This document shows positions 44,805-53,080 of a stretch of 64,000 bases of DNA, piece by piece. How positions within the stretch are numbered: the first letter of the stretch is position 1; each line of letters begins with the position of its first letter. The position numbers and the translations under genes are program-made. The notes under the pieces were generated by a model. That model did no database searches, had not been told where the DNA came from, and saw nothing but the letters and a program-made list of their open reading frames with translations. Origin of the DNA: Streptomyces sp. NBC_00483. Its GTDB lineage: Bacteria > Actinomycetota > Actinomycetes > Streptomycetales > Streptomycetaceae. The DNA lies in the NCBI RefSeq assembly GCF_036013745.1, contig NZ_CP107880.1, forward strand, positions 1,240,001 to 1,304,000, read 5' to 3'.

Positions 44805-45934
44805 CCGACCGGACCACCCCGGCGCGGCACGGCCATCCCGACGGCCCCCATTCCACCCTCCTCGCAGATCACTTCTGACAAGGACAGTTCCATGTGCGGT
44901 TGTTCTGGCCACCCTTCAGAGAACGAGACAATTACTCAGCGAGCGGAGCCCGGATCCGGCTCCGGCCATCGGCGCAGAGACTTCATGCGCGCTCTGGCCG
45001 TCGGTGGGCCTGCGGTGCTCGGCACGGCAGCGTGGGCCGGGCCGTCCGCTGCCGCGACGGACACGACCACCTTCCCGAAGCACGGCACGTCGCACCGCGG
45101 GCTGGAGGTGATCCTGCTCGGCACCCAGGCCGGTCCCCCACCGGCGGTGGACCGCGCGGGCATCTCCTCCGCTCTGATCGTCGACGGGACCACGTACCTG
45201 GTGGACTGCGGCCGCAGTGCGGTCACTCAGTACCAGCGCGCCGGACTCGCCTACGCATCGCTGAAGAACATCTTCCTGACCCACCTGCACGCCGACCACA
45301 TCGCCGACTACTACAACTTCCTCATGCTCGCCGGCCTGCCGTCGGCCTCGGCCCCGGGTGATGACATGGTCCCAGCGCCGGTCACCGTGCACGGCCCCGG
45401 ATCAGCAGGTGCGCTGCCCGACCCCTTCGGGGGCAAGCCGGTCGACACCGTCCACCCCTCCGACCCCGTCCCCGGAACCGCCGCCCTCACCGAGGCCTGC
45501 CACGCCGCCTTCGCCTACAGCACCAACGTCTTCATGCGGGACAACGGTATGCGGGACATTCGCTCCCTCGTCGACGTACGGGAGATCGACGTACCGGACG
45601 TCGGAGCCTCGGCACGCGGTAAGACCGCGCCGCCGATGCGACGGTTCACCGTCATGGAGGACGACCGCGTCAAGGTGACCGCCGTACTCGTCCCGCACGG
45701 GCCGGTCTTCCCATCCTTCGCATTCCGCTTCGACACCGACCACGGTTCGGTCAGCTTCTCCGGCGACACCAAGTACAGCGAGAACGTCATCAGGCTCGCC
45801 CGCTCCTGCGACCTTCTCGTACACGAAGCGCTGGGCGACCCCTCCGCGGCCGGACTGGGCCCGGAGGTGGAGAAACACATGCTGGAGTCCCACACGCTCG
45901 TGGACGACGTCGGTTCGCTCGCCGCTAAGAGGTG

Positions 45935-46788
45935 CTAACAAAGGCGTTGGACGTGCCGATGAGTGATCAGGCAGGCGGCCAGCCCGAGGAAGGCTTCATG
46001 GATGTCGTCACGCCGCTCCCAGCGGATGCGGAGACGACGGAAGCCGTGCAGCCACGCGATGGTGCGCTCGACCACGTACCGGAAGGTGCCCAGTCCGGTG
46101 CCGTGCGGCTGACCGCGTTCGGCAATGACCGGGCGGATGCCGCGCTGTCGTACCTGGCGCCGGTAGATGTCGTGGTCGTAGCCGCGGTCAGCGAACAACA
46201 GGTCCGGCCGCTTGCGTGGCCGTCCGACCGTGCCTGCCACGGCGGGGACCTTGTCGAGCAGGGGCAGGAGTTGAGTGACGTCGTTGCGGTTGCCGCCGGT
46301 CAGCGATACGGCGAGCGGGATGCCCTGGCCGTCGGTGAGCACGTGGTGCTTGCTGCCCGGCCGCGCGCGGTCGACCGGGCTCGGCCCGCTTTTGGGCCCC
46401 GCCGAGCGGCCCGCACGTGCGAGGAATCGATCACCGCCCGGGACCAGTCCAGCTTGCCCGCCGACCGTAGCTTCTTCAGCAGCACCAGGTGCAGTCCGTC
46501 CCACACCCCCGCCTCGTTCCAGGCGGCCAGCCGGCGCCAGCAGGTCATGCCCGAGCCGAAGCCCAACTCCTGCGGCAGGTACTCCCATTGGATGCCGGTG
46601 TGCAGCACAAAGAGGATCCCGCACAGTGCCTGCCGGTCCGGGACCCGTGGTCTGCCCTCGACCTTCTTCGGGCCCGGCTTCGGCAGCAACGGCTCGATCA
46701 TCGACCACAGTTCGTCCGACACGATCCATGGCCGCGACTGACGCTCTCCCATGACCAGACCTACGGACAGACAGACCGAAACACTCAT
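45935..46788 (-). CDS. IS5-family transposase made by -1 frameshifting
   Basis: The first frame encodes GERQSRPWIVSDELWSMIEP through KLDWSRAVIDSSHVRAARRG, including the first catalytic Asp. The second, in the -1 frame, continues with GPKSGPSPVDRARPGSKHHV, FADRGYDHDIYRR (second Asp) and YVVERTIAWLHG (Glu), ending at 45935. The switch occurs at the slippery C CCA AAA sequence (46390-46396 on the plus strand). The fused protein would have about 270-283 residues, which is normal for the family. The start is ATG 46788 or ATG 46752 (MGERQSR). It should catalyse transposition of this element. Confidence 0.88.
46390..46396 (-). other. Slippery heptamer for programmed -1 frameshift
   Basis: On the minus strand CCCAAAA is read as C CCA AAA, a classic X XXY YYZ slip site. 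It is located exactly where the protein similarity changes from the first to the -1 frame. It explains how the two halves of the transposase are fused without a mutation. Confidence 0.75.
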
Positions 46789-47042
46789 GATCAGCAGCTT
46801 TTGTTAGAGCCTTTAAGGCGGACGTCCCGGAACTGGTCCTTTCCCACATCGCCGACTTCGGCAAGCCGGTGGACGTCCGCTCCTGGACGCACCGCGCACG
46901 GCAGGGCTACAGCGGGCGCGTCACGGTCGGCGCAGACCTCATGCGCGTGCCGGTGCGCGCCCACGCATGAATCCCCACCCAGTAGTTGACGCAGGCGTGG
47001 GACCACACCACCAGGGCGACCGAGCCTTTGATCCGTTGCCCG

Positions 47043-49319
47043 TCAGCGCTCAGGTCGACAGGGGACAACCGGAAGCTGTACGTAACCGGGGCGCGCCGGT
47101 CCGGTGTGGAGACAGTTGGTCGCTCCGGTGTGGTAACTCGAGTCATACGCGTGGTGGGTGCCGTGGCCGTGGCCGTCGTAGGGCTGGATGTCGACGCGGA
47201 TGCGGTGGCCGGCACGGATGAGGGCGGTGTGCGGGATGAGTTCGATCTCCACCGGGACGACCTCACCCGCGGTCAACGGGGCGTGATCGGCCTTGAGGTG
47301 GGTGTGCTTGGGCGCGTACTCGGTGCTGCGCGTCGGGTCGAGCTTTCGGTGGGACACCTTCAGCCAGCCCTTGGCCAGCGGATAGTGGCGGGTCTTGAGG
47401 CCCATCGTCGTGGGGCCCGAGTGGTCGACCTCCCGGTTCTTGTCGTCAATGACGCGCAGCGAGACGTAGATGTCCATGTCCTCGCTGTCGGCGGAGACCC
47501 ACAGTTTGACCTTGCCGTATCCAGCGAGGACGTGGTCCTCGGTCACCGGGGCGCTGATGAAGGAGACGCCTGTGGTGCGGGGGTCGGTCGCTGTCGACTC
47601 CGTGTCGCCGCGCAGGCTTTCGGGGCCCAGTGTCGCGTCGGCGAGCCGGACCTCGGCGGAGTAGCTCGCCCGGGCCTCCTCACTCGGCGGCGTCGGCGCG
47701 AGGCGCAGGAAGTCGTCGCGTATGCCGTCGCCGGGCAAGTCGGAGGGGACGGCGTCGAAGTACCACTTCGTGTACTGGGTCCGTGCGATCGGCCATTCGT
47801 CTTCCTCTTGGAGGTAGGAGGCGCCGTTGCCCGTGCGGATTTCGAGCCGTACTGGCGGCTTGTTCATAATGCCGTTGTCGATGCCCTTGAGCCAGTGGTC
47901 GAAGAACGCCATGTGGTCGGCCACGGACTCCTCGGCGTAGGACTTGACCAGCCAGTCCTCCCAGAAGTCCAGCTTCTTGTGCGGAGTCGGGGTTCCCAAG
48001 TAGGTCTCGCTGCTGCCGAGTTGGTGGAGGTGGCTCACGTGAGTGGTCGCCGCGACGGCCCAGAGCGGCACCGTCACCTCGCTCATGTCCGGACTCATGA
48101 ACACCTCGGCGCGCGGGCCGAAAATGGCCTCCGGGTCGGAATCCTTGAACGGGTTGTCCCGCATGGCTTTGAGGAAGTCCACGGCGTCGAGTTCTCCGCA
48201 CACTGCCGGTACGAGGCCGTTCCGGTACCAGTGTGGGAAGAACTCCTCGTTGAGGATGCCGCCGTTGTAGGCGACCTGCTCGTAGAGGTCGATGTCGGTG
48301 CCGATGGCGACCATGGCCTTGAGGTGGGCGGGCTGGAGGCTGGCCACCGCGTGCTGGGTGACGGCGAGGTAGGACATGCCCCACAGGCCGACGTTGCCGT
48401 TGGACCAGGGCTGTTCGCCCGCCCACTCGATGGCGTCCTTGTAGGCCTCGGCGGTCGCGATCCCCCAGGGTGCCAGTGTGCCGGGGCTCCTGCCGCTGCC
48501 GGGGCCGTCGACCCGGATGACGGTGTAGCCGTTCGGTACCCACACGGCGGTGTTGACCGTCTCGTGGTTCTCCCAGGGAAGCCCGTCGGCATTGCCGTGG
48601 AAGTACTCGTCCTCCATCTGCTCGTGCTCTTCGAGGTCGGCGTCCGTGCAGATGGAGTGGTGGTTGAACGCCTTGCCGTACACGCCGCAGCCCATGATCA
48701 CCGGGTATTTGCCGTCGTCCGCGGGGCGGAACACGTCGGCGTAGAGGTACGAGCCGTTGCTGAGGGGGATCTTGACGTCGCGGAAGCGGCGGATGCCCAG
48801 CGCGTTGCGGCGCAGTTCGTTGCGGGCGGCGGCGGGAGAGCAGAGACCCCTCGGTGTGCGGTACTTGAAGACGTCCGCGCGGTTCAAGTCGTCGAGGAGC
48901 GTGACGATGACGGGGTCCTCGGTGAACGCCTGGATCTCGTCGTCCTCACGGCCGGCGAACGCGATGTCACGGCGGAAGTCGAGCGGTCGGTCGGCGATGA
49001 TGTCGTGGACCTCGGGGGGTATGTGCGTGCCGTGGTCCCGGTCCCCCTCGCTGTCGAGCGTGAGGACCAGGCGGGCGATGTTGGTGACGCCGGGGTCCTT
49101 GAGTTTGTGCAGGTTTCCGTCGACGCGGGCCACTGTCTGGGCCAGGTTCACGCGCGATGCGGCCTTCACCGTTCCGATCGCGGTCTCGCCGAGGAGGAAG
49201 GCGACACGCTCCCCTTCGCGGTACTGGAATTCGCCGCGCTCGTTCGTCAGGCCGGAGCAGCTCGGCGTCTCGTACTTGATGCCGCTGATGGGGCCCGCGA
49301 GTACGCCTGTGCGGAGCAT
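47043..49319 (-). CDS. CocE/NonD-family hydrolase with extra N-terminal domain
   Basis: The 758-residue protein combines an unusual N-terminal domain (about residues 1-165, with SGIKYETPSCSGLTNERGEF, QYREGERVAFLLGETAIG and VARLVLTLDSEG-like repeats) with a CocE/NonD hydrolase. The second part has an X-Pro dipeptidyl-peptidase-like alpha/beta core with the nucleophile in GLWGMSYLAV (Ser316) and a jelly-roll C-terminal domain (VKLWVSADSEDMDIYVSLRV). The N-terminal part resembles a domain I have seen in bacterial lipoproteins (GVTYRT..G.TD..G.F.Y..GE.VTF). It should hydrolyse an ester or amide. ATG 49319 has AGGAGG upstream. It is downstream of the TetR gene. Confidence 0.85.
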   Translation of the reverse strand: MLRTGVLAGPISGIKYETPSCSGLTNERGEFQYREGERVAFLLGETAIGTVKAASRVNLAQTVARVDGNLHKLKDPGVTNIARLVLTLDSEGDRDHGTHIPPEVHDIIADRPLDFRRDIAFAGREDDEIQAFTEDPVIVTLLDDLNRADVFKYRTPRGLCSPAAARNELRRNALGIRRFRDVKIPLSNGSYLYADVFRPADDGKYPVIMGCGVYGKAFNHHSICTDADLEEHEQMEDEYFHGNADGLPWENHETVNTAVWVPNGYTVIRVDGPGSGRSPGTLAPWGIATAEAYKDAIEWAGEQPWSNGNVGLWGMSYLAVTQHAVASLQPAHLKAMVAIGTDIDLYEQVAYNGGILNEEFFPHWYRNGLVPAVCGELDAVDFLKAMRDNPFKDSDPEAIFGPRAEVFMSPDMSEVTVPLWAVAATTHVSHLHQLGSSETYLGTPTPHKKLDFWEDWLVKSYAEESVADHMAFFDHWLKGIDNGIMNKPPVRLEIRTGNGASYLQEEDEWPIARTQYTKWYFDAVPSDLPGDGIRDDFLRLAPTPPSEEARASYSAEVRLADATLGPESLRGDTESTATDPRTTGVSFISAPVTEDHVLAGYGKVKLWVSADSEDMDIYVSLRVIDDKNREVDHSGPTTMGLKTRHYPLAKGWLKVSHRKLDPTRSTEYAPKHTHLKADHAPLTAGEVVPVEIELIPHTALIRAGHRIRVDIQPYDGHGHGTHHAYDSSYHTGATNCLHTGPARPGYVQLPVVPCRPER

Positions 49320-49399
49320 GGTGGAACCTCCTGGTGTGCAGTGTCTGTGTCGTGAGGCAGGTGGCGGCAGGGACCGAGTTGTGCGGCGGGGGTGAGGTG

Positions 49400-50245
49400 C
49401 TACGCCCGCGGGCCTGCGCCCTCGTCCGGCGACGGCAGGGCCACGGCTCGGAGAAAGGCCTGCGCGAACGTCTCGATGGTCTCTTCCTTGCTGGGCAGGT
49501 CGGCCGCGGCTACCTGGCTGGTGACGGGGCGCAGCAGGAAGTGATGGAAGATCGGGCCGGTCATCAGCTGGGTGAGCAGCATGGGCGGCAGATCCCGGAC
49601 GCGGCCGGCTGCGGCTTCCGCGGCGAGCCACGCTCCGAGGCCGGACAACAGGCGCGGGGTGAGGGTCTGGAGAACCGCTCGTACGTTGTCGTCGCCGGGG
49701 CGGGCGAAGACCTCCGCCAGGAGGGCCTGGAGCACGCGCGGCTCGCGTTCCAGTGTGTCGACGATGAGACGAGTGAGGCGTCGCACGGTGTCCGCCAGGT
49801 CGCCGTGCGACGTGGCCAGGAGCGCCTCGACGTCGACGGTGGGGCTGTAACGCTCGAAGACGAGGCGCAGAAGTTCGTCGCGTCCCCCGAAAGCCGCGTA
49901 GAGGCTGGGTACGGAACACTCGGCGGCGATCGCCACACGTTCGAATGTCACCGTGCCGAGTCCCTGCGTGCTGATCAGGTGGCCGGTGGCCTCGATCGCG
50001 CGTTCCTTGACCGGCTTGCGTCCACCAGGTTCGACGCCGGCGGCGCGCAGCGCCTCGTCCAGCGCGTGCCGGCTGCCGCCGATCCGACGCACCAGCGTGC
50101 TGTGGGAGATCCCGGCTTCCAGGGCGATGTCACGGAGGGGCACCTCGGCCGCGGAGACACCGTGTGCTTCCGCGGCCCGCAAGGTGGCCTCGATGACGCC
50201 CTGGGGAACGACCTGCCCGGCCGCCGACTTTTTGGTGCGTGACAT
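49400..50245 (-). CDS. TetR-family regulator with two HTH segments
   Basis: The 281-residue protein contains two helix-turn-helix stretches. The first is at about residues 35-68 (VPLRDIALEAGISHSTLVRR) and the second at about 96-132 (VTFERVAIAAECSVPSLYAAFGGRDE style). TetR proteins normally have one HTH and about 200 residues; here the second leads into the usual TetR ligand-binding helices. Position between the monooxygenase gene (50315-51541) and the CocE gene on the same strand suggests it regulates both. Its promoter region carries a 9-base inverted repeat and GTTTATAAAC. Confidence 0.85.
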   Translation of the reverse strand: MSRTKKSAAGQVVPQGVIEATLRAAEAHGVSAAEVPLRDIALEAGISHSTLVRRIGGSRHALDEALRAAGVEPGGRKPVKERAIEATGHLISTQGLGTVTFERVAIAAECSVPSLYAAFGGRDELLRLVFERYSPTVDVEALLATSHGDLADTVRRLTRLIVDTLEREPRVLQALLAEVFARPGDDNVRAVLQTLTPRLLSGLGAWLAAEAAAGRVRDLPPMLLTQLMTGPIFHHFLLRPVTSQVAAADLPSKEETIETFAQAFLRAVALPSPDEGAGPRA

Positions 50246-50278
50246 GTTTATAAACGTATCCTACATTCACATGTCACG
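50238..50278. promoter_or_regulatory. Inverted repeat and AT-rich palindrome at TetR promoter
   Basis: CGTGACATG (50238-50246) and CATGTCACG (50270-50278) are perfect 9-base arms. Between them the palindrome GTTTATAAAC (50246-50255) is conspicuous in this GC-rich region. The left arm includes the TetR start codon. The arrangement fits an autoregulatory operator. Confidence 0.5.
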
Positions 50279-50314
50279 ACGGACGGGTGCCGTGCGCCAT
50301 TGCGGGAACAGCCA

Positions 50315-51541
50315 CTACGAAGTCCGTTCGAGGACGCCGGTCGAGGCGTGGGCCTCGACTCCGCACAGCGCCCGACCGATGTTCTCGGTCCAGGTGTCGA
50401 TGCCGTGCGCGGCGTGCAGGCTGCCCGCGCGACAGTTACGAGCGATCAGCTGGAGGGGCTGGCGTTTGGCGATCGCCGAGGCCCCGGACGCGCGAAAGAG
50501 TGTCTCGACGGCCGAACTGCATGCGTCCCATATGTAGGCGACGTCGGTGTGCAGTTGAAGAGTGTCCCTGTCGGACGGGTCCGTCTCCTCGGCGTCCAGA
50601 CGGTCGAGTTGGGCCACTGCCGCGTCGGCCACTGCGGCCGCCGCCCGGACTTGGGTGTGCGCGCGGCCGACAGTCAGGTGTGCGATGGGCGCATCGACCT
50701 GTTTCACGTACGGGGAGTACGGAATGCTCCGCTTCTCGACCGCACCCAGGAACACCTCCATCGCGTGGTCGGCCATCCCGAGCGCCACGCCCGCACCTGT
50801 GACGAGCGAACGGGCGAGACCCCCGCGGCGTGGCCCTTCGCCGCGCGCGGTGAGCTCGGCGAGCCGTTCGGTGAGCCGTTTCGGGGTGCTGAAGTGCCCC
50901 TCGGGGACGAACAGTTCGCCGTCGGTCGCCATGGTCTGGCTGCCCGTGGCAGCCATTCCCATCGCGTCCCAGTCGTCCCGGGCAACAAGCGCGCCTTTCG
51001 GGACGAGCGCCATTCCCGTCTTCGTGTCGTCCGTCTCGTCGTAGAAGACGGCGAGGTAGCCGTGGGACGCGTGGACGCTTCCGGTGGCGAACGGCCACGC
51101 GCCTTCGATCATCCAGCCGCCGTCGACCTGCCGCGCGGTGCCCGCCATACGCCGGCTGGTGCCACCGACGGCGAAGGTGCGATTGCCGACCCAGGGGGCC
51201 TCGTACACCGGGGCGACGGCGTCCTCGTCGAAGGCGAAGCTCCACAGGTTCCCACCCGCGGCCGCCCACACCATCCAGGCCGTCGCCCCGCATCCCGAGC
51301 CGAGCGCACGGAAGATGTCATGCAGCTCTCGTGTCGTGAAGTCCGCTCCCCCGAACCGCTTCGGCGTCGTCAACCCGAAGACACCTGCCGCATCAAGGCG
51401 GTCGATACTCTCCTGGGGGATGCGCCGTTGCCGCTCGGCCGCGGCCTGCTGCACGCGCAACCAGGGCCGTAGCTCCAGGACATGGTCGACGATCTCCTGA
51501 GCCTTCGGCCAGTCGGTGTCCGTTTGGCTGCTCGTCGTCAT
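50315..51541 (-). CDS. Acyl-CoA-dehydrogenase-fold flavin monooxygenase (group D)
   Basis: The 408-residue protein has the acyl-CoA dehydrogenase fold in the form used by two-component hydroxylases (HpaB/HsaA-like). It shows IPQESIDRLDAAGVFGLTTP, KRFGGADFTTRELHDIFRAL, GGWMIEGAWPFATGSVHA, and the C-terminal ETLFRASGASAIAKRQPLQ. Such enzymes use FADH2 or FMNH2 from a separate reductase to hydroxylate phenols or similar rings. ATG 51541 (MTTSSQTD) has AAGGTG at a 9-base distance; ATG 51550 is an alternative. It follows the SnoaL-like gene. A paralogue is encoded at 53081-54364. No reductase is adjacent. Confidence 0.86.
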   Translation of the reverse strand: MTTSSQTDTDWPKAQEIVDHVLELRPWLRVQQAAAERQRRIPQESIDRLDAAGVFGLTTPKRFGGADFTTRELHDIFRALGSGCGATAWMVWAAAGGNLWSFAFDEDAVAPVYEAPWVGNRTFAVGGTSRRMAGTARQVDGGWMIEGAWPFATGSVHASHGYLAVFYDETDDTKTGMALVPKGALVARDDWDAMGMAATGSQTMATDGELFVPEGHFSTPKRLTERLAELTARGEGPRRGGLARSLVTGAGVALGMADHAMEVFLGAVEKRSIPYSPYVKQVDAPIAHLTVGRAHTQVRAAAAVADAAVAQLDRLDAEETDPSDRDTLQLHTDVAYIWDACSSAVETLFRASGASAIAKRQPLQLIARNCRAGSLHAAHGIDTWTENIGRALCGVEAHASTGVLERTS

Positions 51542-51626
51542 GGACCCCATCACCTTCTTCCTCTCTCGCGTTCGGGTGTAGCCGCGGACGCCTTGACGTC
51601 GGCCGCGGGGCGCTCGGGGTGAGCGG

Positions 51627-52178
51627 TCAGCTGGGCCAGTCCACCGGCCCCATCGGGGTCCCGTGGAAACCGGCTACCGGGCTGAGACTCGGGTCGGTTC
51701 CGTTCCGCATGTCCACCGAGGCGTCGGGGTGGTCGTCGAACCATCCGTCAGCGGGGTACTTGTACATCCAGTCGACCAGAAGCCTGCGGCGAGAGATCAG
51801 CCAGACGCCGTCGCGTCGCTCGAACCGGTCCAGGTAACGCGCCCAGAGCCTGACGTAGTCACCTTTCCAGTGATGCCTCTCCGAGCCCTGGTGATCGGCG
51901 TTCAGGTAGGTCTCGACATGTGCAACATCGGGACCGTCGAACTCGATCAGGCTGTTGCCGAGGACGTGCATGGTGCGGACGAACCGCGGCATCTCACCCG
52001 CCAGGAAGTCGACGAAGCCGTCGACTGTACCGACGTGGAGACTTTCGGGGAACTGCACCCACGCGTCCTCGTGAAAGACGCCGCGCACCAAGGACATGTC
52101 CACCCGGTCGAGACCTCGGCAGTAGCGCAACAGCGCGTCGTGAATCTCCGCACGAGCAGTCAGTTCTTCAAGAGTCAT
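51627..52178 (-). CDS. SnoaL/NTF2-like protein
   Basis: The 183-residue protein has the SnoaL_4-type pattern: AEIHDALLRYCRGLDRVDMS, VRGVFHEDAWVQFP, GTVDGFVDFLAGEMPRFVRT, and a C-terminal DGVWLISRRRLLVDWMY. Members include ring-hydroxylating dioxygenase small subunits, dehydratases and cyclases; no large-subunit partner is adjacent. It is the first gene of a minus-strand unit followed by the flavin monooxygenase. It diverges from the cupin gene over a promoter region with mirrored TTGACA elements. It may act on the product of the hydroxylase. Confidence 0.85.
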   Translation of the reverse strand: MTLEELTARAEIHDALLRYCRGLDRVDMSLVRGVFHEDAWVQFPESLHVGTVDGFVDFLAGEMPRFVRTMHVLGNSLIEFDGPDVAHVETYLNADHQGSERHHWKGDYVRLWARYLDRFERRDGVWLISRRRLLVDWMYKYPADGWFDDHPDASVDMRNGTDPSLSPVAGFHGTPMGPVDWPS

Positions 52179-52560
52179 TGACCTCTCCCTCGATTTGACC
52201 GGCGAGATCGGGTTCCCGGTCGCGATCGCGGAGTCGCAGTGGCCACCGTCCGCCGGGAGTGACGGGCACGCGGTCCATCATTGAGAGCTTCCACAAAATA
52301 TGTCAACACTTTGGATCGGATGCGAGTGAGCGTACCCAGGTGACGGCAGTGAAATGCCGCCGAGCGAAGGCAGCGACCCATCAAGCCTGAGCTAAATGTT
52401 GACACTTTAGGAGAGTGGCTTTTACGGTGCGGCACACAGCCACCCCTGCTTCTCCCGGCCGGCGCCGATGCTTGCTGTCAGCAGCCTCGTCCGTCGGTCG
52501 ACAGTCTCCGCCGCCGAACGCTCCAGACCGGCGGCCCTACCGGAATCGAGTGCCGCGACC
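52179..52560. promoter_or_regulatory. Divergent promoter region with mirrored TTGACA elements
   Basis: Two similar elements point in opposite directions. TATGTCAACACTTT at 52299-52312 reads AAAGTGTTGACATA on the minus strand, and AAATGTTGACACTTT lies at 52394-52408. Each contains TTGACA, a good -35 hexamer, facing the SnoaL-like gene and the cupin gene respectively. The shared AAAGTGT flank suggests a common regulator as well as two promoters. I found no clear -10 on the plus side. No gene is supported in this stretch apart from a possible upstream extension of the cupin frame. Confidence 0.5.
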
Positions 52561-52944
52561 GTGCCGATCGACATCACCCGGATCTCCCAGGCCCAGCCCT
52601 TCCAGCCGGTCGGTCACCACGGCGTGGGCCCCGTTCACCTCTTCGGTGGCGACGGATACGACGGCGCCGTGACGACAGCCCTGTCGCACTACCTGCCCGG
52701 CGGACATGCCGAGATGTCACCCGTCGCCTCGGAGACGCTGTACATAGTCCTCTCCGGCACGTTGACTCTCGACGCCGAGGGCGACATCCACGATCTGAAC
52801 CCCCTGGACGCCGTTCGGCTCACCGTCGGGACACGCCGGAGCGTCGAAAACCGCACGAACCTGCCCGCGAGCATGCTCGTGATCCGGCCCAACCCGGCCG
52901 CCAGGCACGCGGACACGACAGGGGCCCACACCGTCTCAGCGTGA
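52561..52944 (+). CDS. Cupin-domain protein
   Basis: The roughly 127-residue product is a single small cupin: ALSHYLPGGHAEMSPVASET, LYIVLSGTLTLDAEGD, and a later strand LPASMLVIRPNP. The usual HxH ligands are partly replaced (one His in GGHAEM and a Glu in SETLYIV), so metal binding is uncertain. Homologous small cupins start with PIDITRI-like sequence, so I chose GTG 52561; ATG 52468 gives a longer form with a non-conserved extension. It precedes the second monooxygenase gene by 136 bp on the same strand. Confidence 0.72.
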   Translation: MPIDITRISQAQPFQPVGHHGVGPVHLFGGDGYDGAVTTALSHYLPGGHAEMSPVASETLYIVLSGTLTLDAEGDIHDLNPLDAVRLTVGTRRSVENRTNLPASMLVIRPNPAARHADTTGAHTVSA

Positions 52945-53080
52945 CTCCCGGACGCCTCTCCGATGGTCTTCCACGCGAGCCACTTTCGGCGCCTGGCCGC
53001 CATCCGACCCCGCTGGGCCCAGCCGCTCCCCTCCCCTATGAACACACACGTCTTTGCGCACAACAAAGGAGTTGACGTCG

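Larger units (their letters stand above)
45929..46813. mobile_element. IS5-family insertion sequence (IS427-like group), 885 bp
   Basis: The ends carry imperfect inverted repeats (left AGGTGCTAACAAAGGC, right AGGCTCTAACAAAAGC). TAA is present on both sides (45926-45928 and 46814-46816) as a 3-bp target duplication. The interior holds one minus-strand transposase in two frames. Exact removal restores the disrupted host gene, which fixes the boundaries to within the ambiguity of the duplication. The absence of decay in either part indicates a recent insertion. Confidence 0.9.
44892..46970 (+). pseudogene. Tat-exported metallo-beta-lactamase-fold hydrolase, disrupted by IS
   Basis: The first 345 codons (44892-45928) encode a Tat-like signal (HRRRDFMRALAVGGPAVLG, residues 26-44) and an MBL-fold core with HLHADH (near residue 131), GDTKYSENV and VHEALGD. 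The frame is then cut by an IS5-family element. Removing 45929-46813 with one TAA copy joins SLAAK to ADVPELVLSHIADFGKPVDV and runs to a TGA at 46968-46970, giving 396 residues. The end matches the expected C-terminal His region of arylsulfatase/RNase Z-like MBL enzymes. Without the C-terminus the product is probably inactive. Its substrate would be extracytoplasmic. Confidence 0.88.

Noticed and set aside
44892..45940. Intact shorter MBL-fold gene ending in the IS
   Set aside because: The frame ends inside the IS terminal repeat, and excision restores a longer continuous protein with a fitting C-terminus.
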